37,174 nucleotides of DNA from Diplocarpon mali (GCA_024741835.1 JAENRP010000008.1:1-37174), one strand, 5' to 3'; positions 11,870 to 22,559 are shown, numbered from the stretch's first letter. Notes: generated by a model not told the origin, from the letters alone. Numbers and translations are program-made.

Positions 11870-12463
11870 GAATTCCCAGTGAGAAAGAAAGGAATATGCT
11901 CGAGGGTGGACGAGCGACCAGAGAAGAGGAATAATTGAACGGAAAGAAAAAAAGAAAAACTGGTCGCTCCCGAGAAGGGATGATGCAGAGTGCAGAGCAG
12001 CACATCAGCCGCGTGGGAGGGGAAAATAGGGATGATCTATTTTTCCCTTCAAAGGGGATGCGGGGGGGGAGAAGATCAAAAATATCTTGGGCCGTGTGAG
12101 ATGCGGATGGGATTGGACTACTCGTACTGGGCATAGTATAGAAGTGGATCGGCATCATGTTGCTAATAAAGTAAAGTCTGGATCGAAGGTACGGATCCCT
12201 CCAGCCACGGCACAGTGCGTCATCCCTGCTTGGCGAACCACGCGGGTTATTTGGAAAAAAGCAAGAAAAGGGGAAGACTCAAAACTCAAGGCTCGAGCAG
12301 AAGCTTGACTCCCATCCGAAGTAAACTCCCGCGTATTGCATTTCAACTAGCCGCTCTCCCGCCAACACGACGACGTGTGCGCCCAGATCCTCTGCGTGTT
12401 TTCGCTGGATGCCAATGGACTGAGTGAACCTTTCTACCATTCTCTCAGCCGCGACGCGACAAA
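11870..12463. other. divergent promoter region (SRF1-like / KHE-related)
   Basis: These 594 bp separate the start codons of two divergently transcribed genes and so should hold both promoters and 5' leaders. I see an A-rich stretch (11940-11960), a G-run of nine (12062-12070) and no clear TATA box. No gene is recognised inside. Confidence 0.6.
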
Positions 12464-13371
12464 ATGCGCCTTTTCCTCCTCCCCATATCGACACGCCGAA
12501 CCTTGATTTACTGCCAACGTCTCAATGTCACGACCATAGAGCAACAAGGATGGCTGGACAAGGGCACTCACAAGGCAGCGGCTCTCTGGGCGCGGTGGGA
12601 ACAGAAGGATTCGGGCTGGCAGAAGAAGGTGGTGAATTATGGTAACGAAGCACTTAAGCGTATCCCGTACGAGGAATGGGGCCTCAAATCGATCCCTCCT
12701 CTTTCCGCGCGCAGGAAGGCTGAGGGGCGGTCAGGTAAGGACGCGGTCGAGGTCTCGTTCCCAGCGACGTTGATACCTCCGGAGACTGTCACCGAAGTCT
12801 TGAGGAAATTGGGCACAGAGAGGCAAACCCTGCATAAGACCAGGATGGTGTATTCGTTCATGGGAATGCCCATTTCTGCGCCTTTTGCTTTGATACCAGT
12901 GTATGTTTGTTCTGTATCTCTTCACATTATACTTCGGTCAAGCCAGCACTAAATATCAGCAGCGTACCAAATATTCCCTTTTTCTACCTGGTCTACAGGG
13001 CATGGTCGCATTGGAGGGCACTTTCAGGCTCCAAACATATCGAATTCTTGCTAGATAAAAATCTTATCAGGGTAACACCTTCCAAGATCCTCGATGACCT
13101 TTACGCCCAGGGAAATCTACCATGCGATGCAGCATGTGAGAAGAGTCCTGAAAAGCTGTCAACTAAAACGAACGATGAAGATGTGGATGAAAAAATGGTG
13201 CTTCAGAAGTCCAACAGGCACAACATTGCGGAAGCCTTGGAAATACCCGAGCTGGACATCGAGTTAGACCGTGCCGTTTGGCAAGTAGAAAAAGCGCTGA
13301 TGGAGAAGCAGGAGCGTGTTAAGGAGGAGGATTTGAAGGCCGCCACTTCTAAGCAAAGAAAGAGGGACTGA
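12464..13371 (+). CDS. mitochondrial K+/H+ exchange-related protein
   Basis: Two exons (12464-12900, 12963-13371) encode 281 residues. The protein begins with a short basic, hydrophobic stretch (MRLFLLPISTRRTL) that could be a mitochondrial targeting signal. The middle has the family core LIPPETVTEVLRKL, then KTRMVYSFMGMPISAPFALIPV joined across the intron to VPNIPFFYLVYRAWSHWRA, a probable inner-membrane segment. The C-terminal part is charged and helical. This fits the Pfam family for mitochondrial K+-H+ exchange-related proteins (yeast YDL183C type), thought to support the K+/H+ exchanger of the inner membrane. The transport role in the family is indirect. The acceptor is a CAGCAG tandem; the second AG is preferred because it gives IPV-VPN without an extra residue. 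The start is the first in-frame ATG before the conserved region. Confidence 0.87.
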
Positions 13372-14534
13372 GTTACATTCTAGGCCATCGACTACATGCA
13401 ACATGATGATTAGTGTATGGATACAAAGTGGAAGGGGTAGAAACAGACACAGCCCAATCAGTCAGACGTCTAAGTGGATGGATCGGGAGCCAGGTTCGGC
13501 CGTATGTTTGGATACTCAAGTTCCAAGCTGACCTAAAAGGATCTTGGACTCGAGCCCTCATGACTTGTGTATTCTTGAGACCGGCGAAGCTCTGGCTCAA
13601 GTGCCGAGGAACGCTTACTAGAAAACAGGCAAATGCCAATCGAGACGATGCCCAGAGTTAGAAGCTACAACTAGTCTAGATGGAGCTCAATATCTCCATC
13701 AACATTCATGAGTAAGCGAGTTTCTAGAGTTGAAGAGTGGGCTTAGACGAGTCCAGGATGCTACCATACTCCGCCTGAATAGATGTTACATGTACCAAAT
13801 CTAGACCAAGATTGTACTCAGCAAGCCTTGTATTCTAGAACGTCTAACCAATAAACTTGATCATTACTTCTCCCTAAAAAATCGAATGATTACCTAGGTA
13901 GCTTCGCTTCTGTAACAAGCCAGTTCTGAGTCTGTATCCTGGAAACTAGCAGGGGACCACTCGCAAGAATACTTCAAAACTTCCGTCCAGATTTTGTGTG
14001 GTTTGACGTTCACTCAGGAGGTAGAATATATCTCAACCCCCCAACTGGATATTAAATTTGTTCTTCACGGGGCGTAGGCCATGCTGGGCTTTCCTGAAGG
14101 AAATTAGAGGCCCATGTTGTTTGAAGTAATAAGACGCAAAGGCCAGAAACTGGCTTGAGCTATGAGCTAAGATAGCTGGCTATACGTAGGAACCCCTACG
14201 GTAGTCAGCGCTAGGGTCTTGGATATTGATAAAATTACTGGCTATAGCCCTTTTACAGCAATAGGACTACCTACCTGGGCTTCAGTCCTGCTCTTATTTT
14301 CCCACGTTATGACACTCAAATGAGCGGAGAAAATGGGGGAAAGGAGGGTCTAAATTACGTATAGGCTCTTGTGGGGGAGGGGGAGAAGGGGGCGGGGGTA
14401 AGAAACCTGTTGATTAACCTTATCAGCAACGATAGGGGTGTCTCTGGCAGCTAATTTATTCCCTACGTCTGGAAGCCATCGCGTAGAAGTCCTAATACAG
14501 ACACCTACGTCGTTCCGCATCCCTCCTGCAAACG
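13372..14534. other. intergenic region upstream of the DUF3716-like pair
   Basis: No gene is recognised. The left part should contain the 3' untranslated region of the preceding gene and the right part the promoter of the gene at 14535. A strong G-quadruplex motif (14373-14398) lies 136 bp before that start codon. Base composition is moderately AT-rich, with no repeats I can relate to the elements downstream. Confidence 0.55.
14373..14398 (+). promoter_or_regulatory. G-quadruplex motif upstream of DUF3716-like gene A
   Basis: Four runs of five G (14373-14377, 14379-14383, 14388-14392, 14394-14398) are separated by loops of 1, 4 and 1 bases on the coding strand. This is a very stable predicted quadruplex. 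Its position just upstream of the start suggests it lies in the promoter or the 5' leader; function is inferred only. Confidence 0.6.
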
Positions 14535-15819
14535 ATGCCGCAAGATCTCGACGACAACGAGGAAGCAGAATACGACGACGACACGATCATTGTTAAGAGC
14601 GAAAACAAGTGGCCATCTCCAGTCAACAGCAGCGGCATGAGTAGCCCGGAAATCGATGTGACGAGCCTCCTTGCGCAAATTACCAATACCGGGACACCTC
14701 GAACACTCGAGTCCCCAGGCCCAGAGCGCTTCGAGGACGAGCTGTCTCCTCACCCAGATCAAAACGAGAACTTGAACCCTCGCCTTGATAGCCGAGCAGG
14801 CTCAAAGCCAAAACAACGCAAGCAGATACTTGTCACAAACACCATGGAGGAGCGACTGATGGCCATGCCACAACGGCGCGAGCTACCGTGGCGCGCCGGT
14901 ATAGAGCCCGGGGCAGACAATGAGCAAGGAGGAGAGTCGCGCCGGAAACAGATTCGATTCGGTTGTTTACTAGCTACGCGCGGAGAGATCCAGGAGACGC
15001 CGTGCAATTCCTGCGCCAACGGGAGGGGCAAGTTCAATGCTTGCGTCGCGCTTGATGGATATTTCAAGGGAGCATGCGCTAGTTGTCAGCTCAGCGGCCG
15101 TCCGAACAGATGTAGCATCAAGAAGAACGAGGGTAGGGTATATACATATATATACACATTTATATATAAACATCCTGTGATATCTGCAGAAAGAAAGGCT
15201 AATATGTCATCTAGTGGGCGAAATCCCGGCTAGTCCGTCGCTAAACCCGCCAGCTGAGGCGCTTGTTCCGTCAAGAGATGATGGTCAAACTGCATTTCCG
15301 AGCGATCCGCCAGAAGCAAAGCGCAGAAAGACGGATACGATACCTGAGTGGGAGAGTGCACGACCTTCATGGGAGCAGGAACTTGGAGAGTCCCACGCAC
15401 GACAGCAGATGAACGACATTGTGCAAAGACCATGGGCGACAGTCAATTCCCCGGCGACCATGGCGAATTCGCGGATGATAAATAGAATGAATCTGAATGG
15501 CACGGGCTCCAGGCCTCCAATGGGAGGGCATGGTGCTCTAGGATGGTCTGTCAGTCAACATGGCTCGCTCACAGGAGGCCAGGTCTTCAGCAATAGAGGA
15601 GAGGGTAGCGGATCGAGCTTTCGGCCCAATCAAGAACAGGGAAGGAGAGAAGAGACGGTCGGGAATGAGGAGGCTTCAATGGCAATAATCGACACTCTGT
15701 CGAAAGGCAAGCAGAGACAAATTTATGGGCTTGTGAGTGGGCTTCAGGGAGGCATATTAACTTTGCAGCGAGAGCTTGATGCGCTCAAGCGGGCGCTTGG
15801 TATCGACGATGAAGATTAG
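14535..15819 (+). CDS. DUF3716-like cysteine-rich protein, paralogue A
   Basis: Two exons (14535-15132, 15215-15819) encode 400 residues. The first 140 residues are acidic then basic and look disordered. A compact cysteine domain follows (about residues 143-196): CNSC (157/160), C170 in FNACV, CASC (181/184) after the GA of FKGA, and C193 in NRCS. This matches the fungal DUF3716 type; six Cys could bind zinc, which is inference. A long polar linker leads to a C-terminal helix (about 358-395) with IDTL, SGLQG and LDALKR, likely a coiled coil. The intron is AT-microsatellite-rich with a CTAAT branch site. It lies directly upstream of paralogue B in the same orientation, 439 bp apart. No biochemical function is known to me for the family; a DNA- or chromatin-linked role would be a guess. 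Confidence 0.8.
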
Positions 15820-16258
15820 CTCGAGGCGCGCTGATGAGATATGAGTAATGGCAGACTTTTATGTAGCAATAATAAGTGTAATACATTACATTAACCTTAC
15901 TCGGGTTTTAAGCACTGCCGACACGTCTTGACTAGTGACTGGCATCAATCTGAGCGGTAGACCCGCGTCTTTGGGCGGAATTGGGTCTCGCAGGCCGAAG
16001 CTTCTAAAGCACGAAAGACTTGGTCATAAAAAAGGTTAGATCTGATATTGAGAAGAAAGAGAGATATCTCAAGTGTGCCTCTCGCTCGCGTCATCAACCT
16101 AACTGTGATCAGATTCGAGTGATTCGAAAGACCTGTTAGTAATAACTCCGGGCTGACAGAGAAGATAGTTAGGTATGGGTAGCTACCTACTGGGATCTGC
16201 CTCTTGGATCTGGGCCTTTTCACATCCCCGTCGCAACATTAAAACCGTTCCACCAGCC
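15820..16258 (+). promoter_or_regulatory. intergenic region between the DUF3716-like paralogues
   Basis: These 439 bp hold the 3' end of paralogue A and the presumed promoter of B. A TGTAATACATTACATTA stretch at about 15878-15894 has short inverted symmetry and could lie in the 3' untranslated region. I see no recognisable operator. An in-frame upstream ATG at 16175 would lengthen B by 28 residues. Confidence 0.45.
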
Positions 16259-17386
16259 ATGCCTCTCACGCCGAGCATCGAGGACAGCTCCTACAGCCCA
16301 CAATTCTCCAGCACCCCATCTGATGTCACCATCCAGAGATTTTTTCCGCAACCATCTCCAAAGTCGAAACCACCAGCCAGTTACATACCCTTTCTCGACC
16401 GTCTCCGCGCCCTCCCCGAACTACGTCCCATCCCATGGCGACCAGGCCAGGAACTGCCGCGCGAAAGGTCATTCGACAGCCCACGTGTGCAGCAACGAGG
16501 GGCGACTCTGCTCTCGACGCGCGGTGCAATAGCTTCTGCAGCGTGCGAGCATTGCTCTTCGGGATATGGGAGATTTGGGCTTTGCGTGACGCTTCCCCAG
16601 TGGTTTCAAGGAGCTTGTTCAAGTTGGATATTTACCTCGAAGGGAAACAGATGTAGCCTCAGGACGCAGATTTCAGGTAAAGGCCCTTCATACTGTGGTA
16701 CGTCGGATACTGCTAACGGGTGAATGCGGTGGGAACTTTAGATGGCAGAGCTCTTCGCTACCACTCGGACGATCCAGACCAGCTCCAATCACATACAAGA
16801 TACCTCTACACAACCCACCAAACCGCCCCCAGAACGTCAGCGAACCTCTGCTGCCCCGATCCAAGCATCAGTCGCCACTACCCCTGCGCCTTATACGAGT
16901 ATATACCCCCAATTAGATGGGCCCGTAACCTGTTCTCCAGGTCTCGATTTGGATATGCGGCTCCAAGCCGATATAGCACGGGAACAGTCACCTATGGATC
17001 CAGACCCAGACTCGGAGCTAGAAGCGTACGTGAAGCGGAGACAATCTCAACCGAACGTTGCTCGGCCGCGAGGGCCGTCGAAGAGCACGGTTCCGTGTTT
17101 CCAGAAATACAACGAAGAACATGGGTCAGGTACACTGCCTGACTTGAGTGGGGCAACGAACCACATGCGCCGGGTTGAGACGTCGACACCTATGTCTGCC
17201 GCAGGAGGCAGCAATACATATTGCCGCGACGAGAGGCTGCAGGTTATTGATACATTACCGAGAGCGACGCGGAGACAAGTTTATTCAATTATTAGCGGAC
17301 TTCAGGGCTCTATTGATCATCTGCAGAAACAGCTGGATGCGTTGAAACGACTGATGGGAATGAATGAGGAGAATCGCATGCCTTGA
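16259..17386 (+). CDS. DUF3716-like cysteine-rich protein, paralogue B
   Basis: Two exons (16259-16676, 16749-17386) encode 351 residues. The start at 16259 (MPLTPS) is preferred because paralogue A also begins MP and the context is good; an in-frame ATG at 16175 is possible. The cysteine domain (about 81-135) parallels A: CEHC (96/99), LCV (109), GAC (120), NRCS (132). The second Cys of A's CASC is Trp123 here. After a Pro/Ser-rich linker the C-terminus repeats A's motif: IDTL, RRQVY, SGLQG, LDALKR. The intron needs the acceptor at 16747-16748 (GGCAG). The nearer TTTAG at 16740-16741 would shift the frame and lose the conserved tail. Shared architecture shows tandem duplication; low identity elsewhere shows it is old. 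Confidence 0.78.
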
Positions 17387-18784
17387 TATTGGGGATATAT
17401 CAACGCGTGACGTTTAACTCGGCGATGAATGCTGGTGGTGAGTTCGGCTTACACATTCATTAACGCAACGAAGGATCCAAAGATATACGGACGTCGATGT
17501 TGCTGAGCAGAGGCACATTCAGGCCCTCAAGGCGCTTAGGTAGGTACACTTGATTGTAGTTTGCCCCTAGCCTCTCTGTACGTATCTCTCGTCAGGGTCT
17601 AAATTGTCACATTGCAACGCAGAAAAACCACTTATCCTCTGAATCAGGTCGGTTCGTCTGTGAGCGTTCTTGCTGCGCCTCCCGTCTACGATCCATATTT
17701 CCATTCGCGTGCCGACCGAGCTAATCGATCGGCGGCGGCGTCAAATCGGCCTGGAGCAGGCAGAATCCTGCTGGTAGATCCAACGTTGGTATTCTCCGTT
17801 CTTCCAGCGACTAACAGCATTGCCAAACTCTACAGATAACAGGCTAATCGATTTTTGGGATTTCGTAACGAATAGTATCGCAGCGTTACAGGTACTTGGT
17901 ACGTCTGAAACGCTTTACGGCTGTAGTTATAATTATTAACATAGGTACCTCCTCACGTAGTTTTTCCTCCCGTAGCCAACTGATCAAAATAAATACTAAT
18001 TGTAGTCCATAGCAATTTCAAGGATTTTTAGAGGCCGTAATAGCTGAAAAACTGTCCCATGCAAAATCCAGTGTCTGCGGGAAGGAGAATAAGGCAGAGG
18101 GTTGGGGGGGAGTGCGCAGAAGTTTACACACATATAGCGGTTCTATTTGATACCCTGTCAATTGCAAGGGCCGAATGTTTCTGATGCCTTGAACACAGTA
18201 GAGCCATTTATAGCATGCTTCACCCACATTGATTCGCCTGCCGCCTTATGCATAACTGCTTTACACAGTGTAAGAGAGGGCGGTAATAGGTGGATAACTC
18301 GAATTGAGGGGTTTATCATCACATTTAGCTAAGGTAAGGTGAACAACATGACTTAGTAGGTGGTGAATAATAAAGGGCTATTTACTGTTTGTATTGCCTA
18401 ACACTATCACTTTAGCGGAGAAATGTCCTCGGGGATGAGGTTCGAATACATCAAATACTGTATTGAATATTGTGAAACACAAGGCAGCAGGTGAATTGAT
18501 GTCAGTGAGGCATGCTGTCAATGGTTCCATTATGTTCGAGGCATTGGAAACATTCGGCCCAACCCAATTGCAAGGAAAAAGAAATGGGGGGGTTGACTCG
18601 AGAGGGTGGTTATAAGCTTAACACTTGTATTCTCCTTATATTTGAGGTTGTTTAGAGCCTAATCAAGTTCAGGGATTTGTTCCCTGTCGACAGGGCATAA
18701 GGGATACCCGCTGTACCTCCGTGCAGGGACAACATGGATGCAAACCCCACTGACTAACGAATGTTTTCAAATAATAGTTTCGTA
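17387..18784. other. AT-rich transition region, no gene recognised
   Basis: Composition shifts from the GC-balanced gene B to AT-rich DNA here. I find only short frames and no splice-linked coding pattern. A short palindrome, CCCTGTCGACAGGG, occurs at about 18683-18696. The stretch may contain decayed repeats, but I cannot tie it to the families seen further right. Confidence 0.5.
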
Positions 18785-18786
18785 TA

Positions 18787-20067
18787 CTTAGTATCATGGG
18801 TAAATAATGTACAATTCTAGGCTATGCACACTAGATACTTGGCAATGCTGCTTTTACAATTTCCTTAATATTTTGTATGGCCTCCTCCTGCTGCGATTAC
18901 AGCTTTACATCTCTTTAGCATTTCCCTAATTAATTCTCTAATCCTTTTAATTGTTATCGATTCCCACGCTTCTTTTACAGCTTTATATAGTCTCTTATAA
19001 GATCGATGAACCTTTGGATATTTACCCTCGATATAATCTTTCATTTCATCCTATACTGTCTCAATTGGGTTCAAATTAGGAGAATTCGCAGGCTAAAAGA
19101 TAGGGGTAATCCCGATTGCTTTAAATACCGATTGAGTATATTTAGAAGTGTGCCCTTTTGCATTATCTTATTGGAATTCAAGCTTAGGATATTGCTATAG
19201 AATCTCTTAAACCTTTAGGATAATAATTCCAGAGTACGAACCTTCATTTATTATTTCCCAATCCTTTTCCTAGAATAACCCTTGATGCCGACCGTATTTC
19301 CCTAATATTGTTCCCTAAAACATCCATCCGATCTTCCTTTGATATCGATCTTCGACACAATCAGGGTGATATTCTTCTTAAGACCCGATTTCTCGTATGA
19401 TCCATTCCTTCGTATGTTTCCTAGGATTAACCCACGTTTCGTCACTCTATAAGATTGAAAACCATTGCTCTTCAGTCCAATCCTTGTGCTCGATAGCCCA
19501 TTGAAGTCGAGAGATCTGATTCGTATACGTAAGGACTGGTTTTCGACGAGCAATTCGTCGAACGAAGCCTTCCTTCTTAAAAGCTGTACGAATAGCGTAG
19601 AAGCCGACATTCCAATGAAGAATCGAAGGAATATCAGCCCAAGGAGTACGTCGATTTGCTCTCGAGGCTGTAACCCATTAAATAAGGTGTTTTCGTTGTG
19701 GAGTATTTAAGTAAGCTTTATAGCCTCGAAGATGATATTGAGGAGTCAATCGAGTCTGTAGAGCGTACTGAACTTGACGTTAAGTAAGGTTCAATTGAAG
19801 GGCGATCTGATCGTGAGTCCAACCGGCATCAAAATAAAGAGTCTGACAGCGTACTCGTTCGTCACGAGAGGACTGTTTTATAGGTGTCTTTGGAGTCGGT
19901 ATACTGAATAAAGAATCCATATTAAAAGCGTTGATTTTCAATGCAAAAAGCGGCGAATTGTTATAGATAAATCATTGGCTATACCCCCTGTATATAAGCC
20001 CTGTTAATGGAAACCGGTAGAACTACGCACAGACAGCAATTGTACATTATTTCGGGCATGTACTAAG
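18787..20067 (-). mobile_element. Tc1/mariner-type transposon, full length, inactive
   Basis: The 1,281-bp element is flanked by TA on both sides (18785-18786 and 20068-20069), the Tc1 target duplication. Its ends are inverted repeats: CTTAGTA at both termini and an inner block AAATAATGTACAATT shared between left end and reverse-complemented right end, about 32 bp in all. It carries one transposase frame on the minus strand, full length but full of stops. Structure, length and target site fit the Tc1 group of fungi. Two internally deleted relatives lie at 28084-28581 and 32540-32990. Confidence 0.9.
18865..19920 (-). pseudogene. Tc1-like transposase, nonsense-riddled
   Basis: From ATG at 19920 to TAA at 18865-18867 the frame is exactly 352 codons long with no net frameshift, but at least nine internal stops interrupt it. 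At least five fall where the family has Trp (before SDETW, after WMF, after GLF, after PIF, after ETV), meaning TGG became TAG. That is the G-to-A signature of RIP. The N-terminus has a helix-turn-helix-like start (DERVRCQTLYFDAGW). The catalytic residues survive: Asp of SDETW, Asp of the DNAKGH block, and Glu of LNPIE, with 34 residues between the last two (DD34E, Tc1 class). The product cannot be made, so the element is dead unless helped in trans. Confidence 0.9.
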
Positions 20068-20069
20068 TA

Positions 20070-21383
20070 TGCCTTGAAGGACGCACGAGTACATTTGGTG
20101 TCAAGATTACTTAGCTAAGAGGCGTAGCCAATACTTTGGTAAGCCGATCAGCTTTGGGGATTTGAGCGTTGAGATAATTTTCCGATGCCTAGGGCACAAG
20201 TTCATACCCGATCGGTTGTTTCTGATAGCTAGACCCTTCTAAAACATTGTTTTCTGTTCTTCAGCTACCTGAATCTGCCTGCTATCTCGTGCTGATCAGC
20301 GCTCCCTTGTAATTTACATATTGAAAAAGTTCACCGGAAGAGTACTTGAGAGCTATGTAATAAGCGCAACGCGATAATGAGGAATAGATAGTTTTTTTTC
20401 CAGGAAGGAGCCTTTTAGCATATCATAATGCAGTGTCTAACCATAATATTATTGACCATCATAGTAGCTTTGTCAATCTTTACATACGTATAGTTAAGAC
20501 AGCAATATTGTGACGACACAAAGACGGCGCGGTAGCGAGTATGGGAACAAGTATAGAAGAAAAGAGCGAGTTCATGGGTCTACCACTAAGGAAACGATCA
20601 GGATAGGAAGCCCTCATCGTAAAGATCAGTCTCTATTTACGTATATGAATTCAGAGTTGTCACTATATCGCATATGATACCCTGTATACCGCATCCGAGA
20701 CATATTACTAGGTGCCTAGTACTAGGGACCCTTCTCGAGATGAGCCAAACCTACTTCACCCTTTCCCCTTGGCTTGGCTGCTGCGTCGGTAATGGGCCGA
20801 TAAGTACACGCAAGAATAAGCATCGTTGCAGATTGGATATTAAATTGGATTTATAGTATCCGTTTTACGCCACAGCCAACGCAGATTACGCCAGGAATAA
20901 TAAGACGTCTAAGAATCTTTCTACATATCATGATATGATACTTATGAACATATCATAAGTTGAACTGTTTGTTTTTACTTATACTGTAGCCTAGTATATT
21001 TCGCTTTTGTAATGCTCAATTTCTATAGCTCTCCAATACTTTTCTTTGCAATGCGTTTATTATTAGACTAATGGAGACGATGACTTAATACTATTATGCA
21101 GGATCTCCTACAAACTCATTGATTCTTTTAAAGAATTCAAAGAGCCGAGACCGAGTCCTTGGGACTGCAAAATACCAAACCTGAAGTTGGATAAAGCTGG
21201 ACCCTTTCGAAAGACTTCGAATAACAAAACTTGGATCCACCTTTTCTATACTAAATACTTTGTACTCTCGAATTTTAGATGCGTACTTGTATTTTCCAAC
21301 CAAAAATTAAGAGAGTGTTATAATCACTAGCCGCCGCTAATTCGTGAAGCGCTTAGTACGATTCAATGACCAATCGCATTAAT
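20070..21383. other. AT-rich gene-poor DNA
   Basis: No gene, RNA or clear repeat copy is recognised. Frames are short and contain many TA dinucleotides, as expected for DNA altered by RIP. Part may be decayed mobile DNA without a detectable partner in this window. Confidence 0.5.
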
Positions 21384-21634
21384 AGGGGGGGTTTGTTCTA
21401 AGACAAGAAAGCCAAGGCGACTCTGTATGTCTAAGCAACTCTTTAGAAATATACTTGCTTAAGAGCTCCAGAGAATGACTTTTAACTAAGGTACAGGTTA
21501 GACTTTTATCAAAGAATAAAAGTCCTCTTTAAGTATAGTCAACCAAGTACCAATTTGAAGGAGTTTTATACTATTCTCTTTATATACTTATTATAACTAT
21601 AGCGTTTTCCGCTTATACAATATAGTTAAGAACT
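21384..21634 (+). repeat. repeat family R2, copy 1
   Basis: This is homologous to 22560-22820 in the same orientation and to 23900-24140 inverted. Anchors are AAGGCGACTCTGT, CTAAGGTACAGGTTAGA and AGCGTTTTCCGCTTATA. Compared with copy 2 it is richer in A/T, with many G-to-A type differences. It ends next to repeat R1. Possibly a long terminal repeat or other short element; the class is not determined. Confidence 0.65.
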
Positions 21635-21949
21635 TGTTGGTTTCATAAGGTACGCACTGAAAAGATAGTATTGAATTATAGTTATAATTATTAATTATCA
21701 AAGGGTTAGAGGTTTACAGATTATTACTCATATCAAGTTCTTTTCCTTATATAGCCTTATTTACTTCGATTTCGCTTAAGATCAATCTTTGCTATTTTAG
21801 GAGGCGTCGGCCTTTTTTTAATCAAGTCAAGTATATTCTTAGTAGGTTATATATATCCAATAATCTGCAAACCTCTGACCCTTTGATAATCAACATCTAC
21901 AACCAGAATTCAATTATACCTTTCCAATGCGCACCTTGTGAAACCAACA
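21635..21949. repeat. inverted-repeat element R1 (TGTTGG...CCAACA)
   Basis: A 315-bp unit begins TGTTGGTTTCATAAGGT and ends ACCTTGTGAAACCAACA. Its outer about 90 bp on each side (21635-21725 and 21861-21949) are reverse complements with scattered transitions. The left arm plus the central segment (to about 21855) also match the reverse complement of 22265-22500. It may be two long-terminal-repeat fragments in head-to-head order or a foldback element. The TG start and a TATATAG box-like segment favour an LTR origin. Confidence 0.65.
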
Positions 21950-22264
21950 CTGATCAGTGGTTGAATACACAACCATAGAACAGCTAGGTAACCAAAAGAG
22001 ATAAACTAGCAGAAAGCTCTTGTTGCGATCTGCGAGTATATGCTAACGAGTTCCTTCGATTATTCTCTCCTGTTGAGAACTTTGAAGATTATTCGAAAGG
22101 TTACTGAAATTTTCCTTTCTTATTGAGGAGAACCAAAGTGACCTGCGTCATCCACGCTGCTACTAGCGCGTCTCCCCTTTGGGTTAGAGAGATCAGAAAG
22201 TAATTGCTACAAATACACTTTTTTTTTTAACGCGAATCGTTACCCTCGCGCATCAAGAAGAAAA

Positions 22265-22500
22265 AAGGTACAAGAATATACACAAATTACTAAGATATAA
22301 GCGACTTAGATAAAAAAAAATAGGCCGACGCCCCCCGAGACAGCAAGGATAGATATCAAGTGAAATCGAAGTAAGTAAGGCTATATAAGGAAAAGGGCTT
22401 GATTTAAAAAATGATCTGCAAGCCTTTAACCCTTTGATAATTAACAACTATAACCAGGATTCAATCATACCTTTTTAATGCGCACCTTATGAAACCAATA
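22265..22500 (-). repeat. repeat family R1, second copy (inverted)
   Basis: Read on the minus strand from 22500 this begins TATTGGTTTCATAAGGTGCG and follows the order of the left part of 21635-21855: ATTATCAAAGGGTTA, TTTTCCTTATATAGCC, TACTTCGATTTC, GGCGTCGGCC. The first G of TGTTGG is A here, a transition compatible with RIP. No retrotransposon coding sequence lies between the copies. Confidence 0.65.
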
Positions 22501-22559
22501 GAACTCACATATTATATAGGGAAAAAGTGAAGGTACTACTGAACACAAGGCCGCATGTG

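Noticed and set aside
18436..18456. GGTTCGAATAC resembling a tRNA B box
   Set aside because: The flanking bases do not form a T-arm stem and no A box or anticodon arm precedes it. No tRNA gene was found in the window by eye.
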